This document shows, one piece after another, positions 5,005 through 8,419 of a stretch of DNA of 8,419 nt; within the stretch, counting starts at the first letter, position 1; each line of letters starts with the position of its first letter. Under the pieces are notes generated by a model that saw only the letters and a program-made list of their open reading frames with translations, made no database searches and was not told the DNA's origin. Position numbers and translations under genes: made by a program. The DNA is from Anaerolineae bacterium (GTDB lineage Bacteria > Chloroflexota > Anaerolineae > Aggregatilineales > Phototrophicaceae): positions 1 through 8,419 of the forward strand of contig JANQRM010000011.1 of assembly GCA_028284565.1 (NCBI GenBank). The letters are read 5' to 3'.

Positions 5005-7563
5005 TCAGGCTTCAAGCTCTGTAATGAGTTGTGCAATGACAGCATCAAGACTGAGTGTATTAGCCCGTTCACGTAGCCTAGCAATTAATTCGGGTGCAAG
5101 CTCAGATTCCAATTCAGCCAGCAAACGCTCAGCCGCCTCTTTTGTGTCATACGATGTTGCGGAGTGCTGGAACACTAACAGGGTTAATTCAATTGTCCGT
5201 TCCAGATAACCTTCATTAGCAAAGAGCATCGCTACTCGCCAAATAGTATTGAGGATGTCATGCATTGCCACAACACGTAATTCATGGATGAGTATTAGGG
5301 CGATATGATAGTGTTTACGAGCCAGAGGATAGTCGCCCAGAGCATTAGCAACTCTGCCTAGACCCCGATGCGACCTAGCTATTTGGCTACGTTCACCAAT
5401 CTCGGAATTAGCCTTGAGGCTCTGCTGAATGATTTCTTGAGCCTCAACATAATGTCCTTGCTTATAAGCGAGAATACCTAACTCATTCAAAGCATAAGCC
5501 ATGCCATAGTGAAAATCGATTGCTTCATGAATATCCAAGCCTTCTCGTAGCAACTGTTCAGCATGCTGATAGTCGCCTAAGGCTGTAGCGACACGACTCA
5601 TGCCGTATAATGCTAAGGGCAAGCGCCAGCGATCACCTAGTTCCCGGCAAATATCAATCCCTTCTTGGAAATACTGCTGTGACTTCGCATACTGACCTTG
5701 ACGGTAAGCAATCTTGCCTAATCCATCCAAAATATTTTTTTTCAACCACTGCTCGCCGAATTCATCACAAATCTCTATAGCTCTCAGAAAATATGCTTCT
5801 GACTGCTCATAATCTCCTGATACATAGCCTAGAAAGCCTAAATTAAGCAGGACAAAGGCAGATTCTCGTCTTGCTTTTATCTCATTGAGAATGGCAAGGC
5901 TCCTAATTAAAACGCCTTTACCCGTCAGATAATCAGACAACCATGAAAGAAACCAACCCTGCCCTGCGATAGCCAATGCATAAATTCGTTGGTGCTCTAT
6001 TTTGTCTTGTTCATCGACAACAACCCACTTATCTAACTGAGCGATTGCCATATTGAAGACATCTAATCCATCTTGAAACTGACTACGCATATAAAAGAAA
6101 ATTTGAAGATTATTCAAATAGTGTTCAATGTTCTCATAGTGTCGTGCCACAAGGGCTTGATGCCATCCTAGTCGGATATTCGCAATCTCGGTGTTGATTT
6201 GAACCAGTGCCAAGTGTTGATTTCCACCCTTTAACATTTCCGTTCTCTGCTGAGCGAAGTTCGCATAGTAGTCACTATGAAGGTCTCGAATGACTTCCTC
6301 ATGTTCTAGTGCTTCGCTGAGTTTTTCAGTTGCATACTGTCTTAACAATTCATGGATTTGATAACGCCCTGTTTCATCTCTGTGTAAGAGCGACTTGTCT
6401 GACAGAGTCGATAGTGTCAAAAGAGAAGCACCCGCCACATACTCCGCAGATTCGCGTTGGAAACCACCACGAAATACAGACAATTCCCGAAAAACCCGTT
6501 GTTCGTCTGGTTCAAGTAGTCGCCATGAATGGTCAAATATAGCTCGCATAGTACGATGTCGGTCAGCCACATCACGCCGAGAACTCGCCCAAAAATCCAA
6601 ACTATTGGCAATCTCAGCCTCAATTTCATCTAAAGAAAGCATTCGTACCCAAGCGGCTGCCATCTCAATGGCTAACGGCATGCCTTGAACATGCTCACAA
6701 ATGCCGATGACTGTTTTAATGTTTTTGTCGTCTAACTGAAAATTGACCTCAGCACGTCGAGCATTCTGCTCAAAGAGCTTAATTGCCGCATAATCGAAGA
6801 CTTCTTCATAGGTTTGTTCTCTCGGCGGATACGCAATACCACCGATGGCATAGACTGTCTCGGCAGATAGGTTGAGTCTTTCACGTGATGTAACCAGAAT
6901 TTTGATTGCTGGCGCATGGGCTTGAATCTCACTGATAAGATGGACACTGTCTAGCAGATGCTCGAAGTTATCCAAGACCAACAGCATCTGTTTCTCGCGG
7001 AAATAGGCTAAGAGTTGTTGTTTTGGTTCAGTTCCTTGATAAAAATCAAATCCGATAGCATCAGCTATCTTTGAGGCAATTAAGTCTGAAGAAGTGAGCG
7101 GTGCAAGGGACACAAAAAATATACCATTGAGGAAAGAATCTAAATGTCGATGTGCAACTTCCAATGCAAGTCGAGTTTTGCCGATTCCACCGGGACCGAT
7201 AATCGTGATGAGATGAATATGAGGGTCATGAAGTAAAGTCGATAATTCGCTGAGTTCTTGCTCGCGTCCGATGATGGGTAAGGGTTGAACGGACAAGTTA
7301 TGTGGCGATGCTGTTGACAGTTCGGATTCTGTATCGACTAACGCGAATTCTAATGCTTTTGCAATTGCTTCGGAGCGATTCTTGACTTGGAGCTTGCCAT
7401 AAATTTGTTTGATATGCCATTTAGCGGTACTGAGGGCAACAAAAAGTTGTTGAGCGATTTCCCGATTGGATAGACCATATGATACGAGTTGCAACACTTC
7501 TAACTCGCGCTCAGTGAGTGGCTCCACAAGCGATTGGTTAGCTTTGTGTTTTTTGGCATTCAT
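5005..7563 (-). CDS. LuxR-HTH / STAND (NB-ARC) ATPase / TPR transcriptional regulator
   Basis: A cytoplasmic signal-integrating regulator of 852 aa from ATG 7563. Residues about 14-75 are a LuxR-type helix-turn-helix (LTERELEVLQLVSYGLSNREIA, in two parts, then KWHIKQIYGKL). About 98-400 form a STAND ATPase: P-loop GPGGIGKT (123-130), Walker B LLVLDN (194-199), ILVTSRERL (222-230) and GMPLA (294-298). A winged-helix-like linker follows (LSDKSLL...QIHELLRQYA). The C-terminal half carries TPR-like repeats whose G-x-Y motif recurs at exactly 40-residue steps (GDY, GQY, GDY, GHY, GDY at 583, 623, 663, 703, 743). Such proteins are known or expected to bind a ligand through the repeats and switch by ATP-driven oligomerisation; the inducer is unknown. 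The HTH is N-terminal, unlike MalT. The frame is open to GTG 7689. ATG 7563 lacks a clear RBS but fits the family's short N-terminus and a promoter just upstream. TTG 7677, with GGAGG 5 nt before it, is the main alternative. Confidence 0.9.
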   Translation of the reverse strand: MNAKKHKANQSLVEPLTERELEVLQLVSYGLSNREIAQQLFVALSTAKWHIKQIYGKLQVKNRSEAIAKALEFALVDTESELSTASPHNLSVQPLPIIGREQELSELSTLLHDPHIHLITIIGPGGIGKTRLALEVAHRHLDSFLNGIFFVSLAPLTSSDLIASKIADAIGFDFYQGTEPKQQLLAYFREKQMLLVLDNFEHLLDSVHLISEIQAHAPAIKILVTSRERLNLSAETVYAIGGIAYPPREQTYEEVFDYAAIKLFEQNARRAEVNFQLDDKNIKTVIGICEHVQGMPLAIEMAAAWVRMLSLDEIEAEIANSLDFWASSRRDVADRHRTMRAIFDHSWRLLEPDEQRVFRELSVFRGGFQRESAEYVAGASLLTLSTLSDKSLLHRDETGRYQIHELLRQYATEKLSEALEHEEVIRDLHSDYYANFAQQRTEMLKGGNQHLALVQINTEIANIRLGWHQALVARHYENIEHYLNNLQIFFYMRSQFQDGLDVFNMAIAQLDKWVVVDEQDKIEHQRIYALAIAGQGWFLSWLSDYLTGKGVLIRSLAILNEIKARRESAFVLLNLGFLGYVSGDYEQSEAYFLRAIEICDEFGEQWLKKNILDGLGKIAYRQGQYAKSQQYFQEGIDICRELGDRWRLPLALYGMSRVATALGDYQHAEQLLREGLDIHEAIDFHYGMAYALNELGILAYKQGHYVEAQEIIQQSLKANSEIGERSQIARSHRGLGRVANALGDYPLARKHYHIALILIHELRVVAMHDILNTIWRVAMLFANEGYLERTIELTLLVFQHSATSYDTKEAAERLLAELESELAPELIARLRERANTLSLDAVIAQLITELEA

Positions 7564-7588
7564 AGGTGACCAAATCAATAGTGACTGT

Positions 7589-7607
7589 TCAGCTACATTA
7601 TAGCTGA
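7589..7607 (-). promoter_or_regulatory. TATAAT box inside a 19-bp palindrome upstream of the regulator
   Basis: TCAGCTA (7589-7595) and TAGCTGA (7601-7607) are perfect 7-bp arms around 5 bp. On the minus strand the palindrome contains a consensus TATAAT (7602-7597). Transcription starting near 7590 would leave a leader of about 27 nt to ATG 7563. Dimeric LuxR-type sites are often palindromes of about 20 bp, so autoregulation is plausible. No good -35 is seen, and the site is inside the frame if translation starts at TTG 7677 or GTG 7689. Confidence 0.45.
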
Positions 7608-7674
7608 CTCTGATGCACATCCTATCGTTTGGGTTTTGCACGGGGCGGGTTGGCTCATTTTGAAGTAACGAGTA

Positions 7675-7687
7675 CAACACCACCTCC
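7675..7687 (-). promoter_or_regulatory. Alternative RBS and TTG start of the regulator
   Basis: GGAGG (7687-7683) stands 5 nt before an in-frame TTG (7677-7675). This is the only strong ribosome site in the 5' part of the frame. Starting here would add 38 residues without recognised features to the regulator. Confidence 0.3.
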
Positions 7688-7777
7688 ACAAATCTAAGCG
7701 AGGCTGGAAATGCTATTTTGGTAACAAAACGTGAAAATTAAGTCATGTTCACGAATAAATTTCCTTTGGGACGACAT

Positions 7778-7807
7778 GGATTAGTCCCCCAATCATTAGG
7801 GGATTAG
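7778..7807. promoter_or_regulatory. Hairpin and shared 12-bp motif, copy 2
   Basis: The reverse complement of the 4622-4633 motif lies at 7789-7800. It sits within an inverted repeat whose arms 7782-7789 and 7799-7806 pair over 8 positions, one of them G-T. GGATTAG occurs as a direct repeat at 7778-7784 and 7801-7807. The region is between the regulator and the broken membrane-protein gene, so it could serve either direction. Confidence 0.35.
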
Positions 7808-7838
7808 ATGCAACCGACGCCTCAGAGGTGTAACAATC

Positions 7839-7864
7839 TGATATGCTGGTTGTGTAGATAGGAG
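7839..7864 (+). promoter_or_regulatory. Possible extended -10 and RBS of the broken membrane-protein gene
   Basis: TGATATGCT (7839-7847) matches an extended -10 (TGn plus TATGCT), without a clear -35. AGGAG at 7860-7864 is 7 nt before ATG 7872. The start signals are well kept although the frame behind them is broken. Confidence 0.35.
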
Positions 7865-7871
7865 AAAAACA

Positions 7872-8187
7872 ATGGAAAATCGGGATATATTGTCAGGATG
7901 ATTTTACCTATCTACTTCTATATTGCATAGAAAGCGCATCGTATAGATGAATTACCTCTGCAAATTTATGGCTTTGAAGGCAATCTCATCGTCTATACAG
8001 GTTGGCGGTTGGTTGTTGTAACTGGCGGATTTATTTTGGGAATGTTTCCCATTTTCCTGTTCGGCTTTGAGTATGTATTCCCCTTTTCTGGCGATCAGTC
8101 ATTCTAATGGTAGGCGCGTGTGTCATCGCCACAATCGGACAAGTCATCGCTGACCGCCAAGAGAAACCCAAGCGCAAGATGAAATAA
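7872..8187 (+). pseudogene. Remnant of a small membrane protein, multiply disrupted
   Basis: ATG 7872 has an AGGAG 7 nt upstream, but its frame stops after nine codons (TGA 7899-7901). A second frame opens at ATG 7898, meets TAG at 7928-7930, then runs 58 codons to TAA 8105-8107. That piece has an N-terminal soluble part (RIDELPLQIYGFEGNL) and one clear membrane helix (RLVVVTGGFILGMFPIFLF). A third frame, covering about 8098 to TAA 8187, continues with a second hydrophobic helix (VILMVGACVIATIGQVIA) and a basic tail (DRQEKPKRKMK). The composition and order look like one original two-helix protein of about 100 aa, cytosolic tail last. I do not recognise the family. Real decay is the simplest reading; sequencing errors are the main alternative. 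Whichever holds, no single intact frame exists here. Confidence 0.55.
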
Positions 8188-8210
8188 TAGATAGCAGTCT
8201 ATGAAATGTA

Positions 8211-8250
8211 ATAAAAGGTCACAATAAGTCATGAAAAGTCATTAATGGCA
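8211..8250 (+). repeat. Three 10-bp direct repeats (GTCA-type) upstream of a promoter
   Basis: GTCAC, GTCAT and GTCAT begin at 8218, 8228 and 8238, an exact 10-bp period, each preceded by an A-rich stretch (AAAAG, ATAAG, AAAAG). The last unit ends about 12-17 bp before the -35 at 8260. The arrangement places sites on one face of the helix, as for an activator binding cooperatively. Confidence 0.45.
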
Positions 8251-8259
8251 AATCTACAC

Positions 8260-8288
8260 TGGACATAACTTTTCACCCATGCTATGAT
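8260..8288 (+). promoter_or_regulatory. Strong sigma-70-type promoter for the gene at the right edge
   Basis: TGGACA (8260-8265, 5 of 6) and TATGAT (8283-8288, 5 of 6) are separated by the ideal 17 bp, and the -10 is extended (TGC just before it). The start of transcription is expected near 8295, giving a leader of about 120 nt. Confidence 0.65.
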
Positions 8289-8294
8289 GTTCAT

Positions 8295-8313
8295 CAGGCA
8301 GAGGGGATGCCTG
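8295..8313 (+). other. Hairpin at the predicted transcript 5' end
   Basis: CAGGCA (8295-8300) and TGCCTG (8308-8313) form a 6-bp stem with a 7-nt loop. It falls exactly at the predicted 5' end, a place where hairpins are known to protect mRNA from decay. The G-rich loop is not complementary to the RBS at 8404-8410. Confidence 0.4.
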
Positions 8314-8415
8314 TACCCACAAAAGACGATGTCACCCTGAAACATACCGCTAATCACATAGCACTTTTTCATGCCTTCACGTGGGTGTCGAGGCAAACTA
8401 ATTGAAGGAGTCACT

Positions 8416-8419
8416 ATGT
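8416..8419 (+). CDS. Start codon of a gene that continues beyond the right edge
   Basis: ATG 8416-8418 is preceded at 5 nt by GAAGGAG (8404-8410), a near-perfect ribosome site, and by the promoter at 8260-8288. Only the first codon is in the window, so the product is unknown. Confidence 0.6.

Noticed and set aside
4986..5010. Bidirectional terminator between the small gene and the regulator
   Set aside because: A T-run (4986-4990) and a weak inverted repeat (CCT...AGG, 4994-5009) are present, but the stem has mismatches and the order does not form a proper hairpin plus U-tract.
7872..8187. Programmed frameshifting or stop-codon recoding in the membrane-protein remnant
   Set aside because: No slippery heptamer with a downstream structure is apparent, and three separate recoding events would be needed. 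Decay or sequencing error is simpler.
8229..8414. 61-codon minus-strand frame at the right edge
   Set aside because: It covers a strong plus-strand promoter and leader, has no domain character, and reads against the gene that starts at 8416.

Overview
The window looks like a chromosomal accessory or signalling region of a moderate-GC bacterium with Shine-Dalgarno-led genes. The large regulator (N-terminal LuxR helix-turn-helix, then a STAND/NB-ARC ATPase, then TPR repeats) is a layout abundant in Chloroflexota. A Chloroflexota (Anaerolineae-like) source is therefore my best guess, but nothing here proves it.

Layout. Positions 1-3394, minus strand, hold a three-gene unit read as VWA protein -> PP2C phosphatase -> protein kinase. 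The kinase runs off the left edge. This is the composition of the TerY-P triad (compare E. coli yegL/yegK/yegI): a metal-binding VWA scaffold with a kinase/phosphatase pair. Here the kinase carries a zinc ribbon and a long unassigned C-terminal region. Phosphatase and kinase overlap by 17 nt, whereas VWA and phosphatase are separated by about 100 nt holding an imperfect palindrome. Positions 3588-4499, also minus strand, encode a long nicotinamidase/isochorismatase-like cysteine hydrolase. Its promoter region holds four CTGAAY-like units at an exact 11-bp period, resembling a PhoB/PhoP-type box, placed 10 bp from a -10-like hexamer. Positions 4767-4985, plus strand, encode a small orphan protein of 72 aa with a good RBS. 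It converges on the LuxR-STAND-TPR regulator (5005 to about 7563, minus strand).

Positions 7872-8187, plus strand, hold the remains of a small two-helix membrane protein, with an intact RBS and start but split by in-frame stops and a frame change. The right edge holds a convincing promoter (8260-8288) preceded by three 10-bp direct repeats. It is followed by a hairpin at the probable transcript 5' end and an RBS and ATG at 8416, where the next gene begins.

How the genes may work together (inference). The triad is a Ser/Thr phosphorylation switch. The cysteine hydrolase probably acts in nicotinamide/NAD or a related amide pathway under a two-component response regulator. The STAND regulator senses an unknown ligand through its TPRs. 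A 12-bp sequence is shared in opposite orientation between the hydrolase/small-gene intergenic region and the region upstream of the regulator, which hints at common control. No tRNA, rRNA, CRISPR array, insertion sequence or phage gene was seen.
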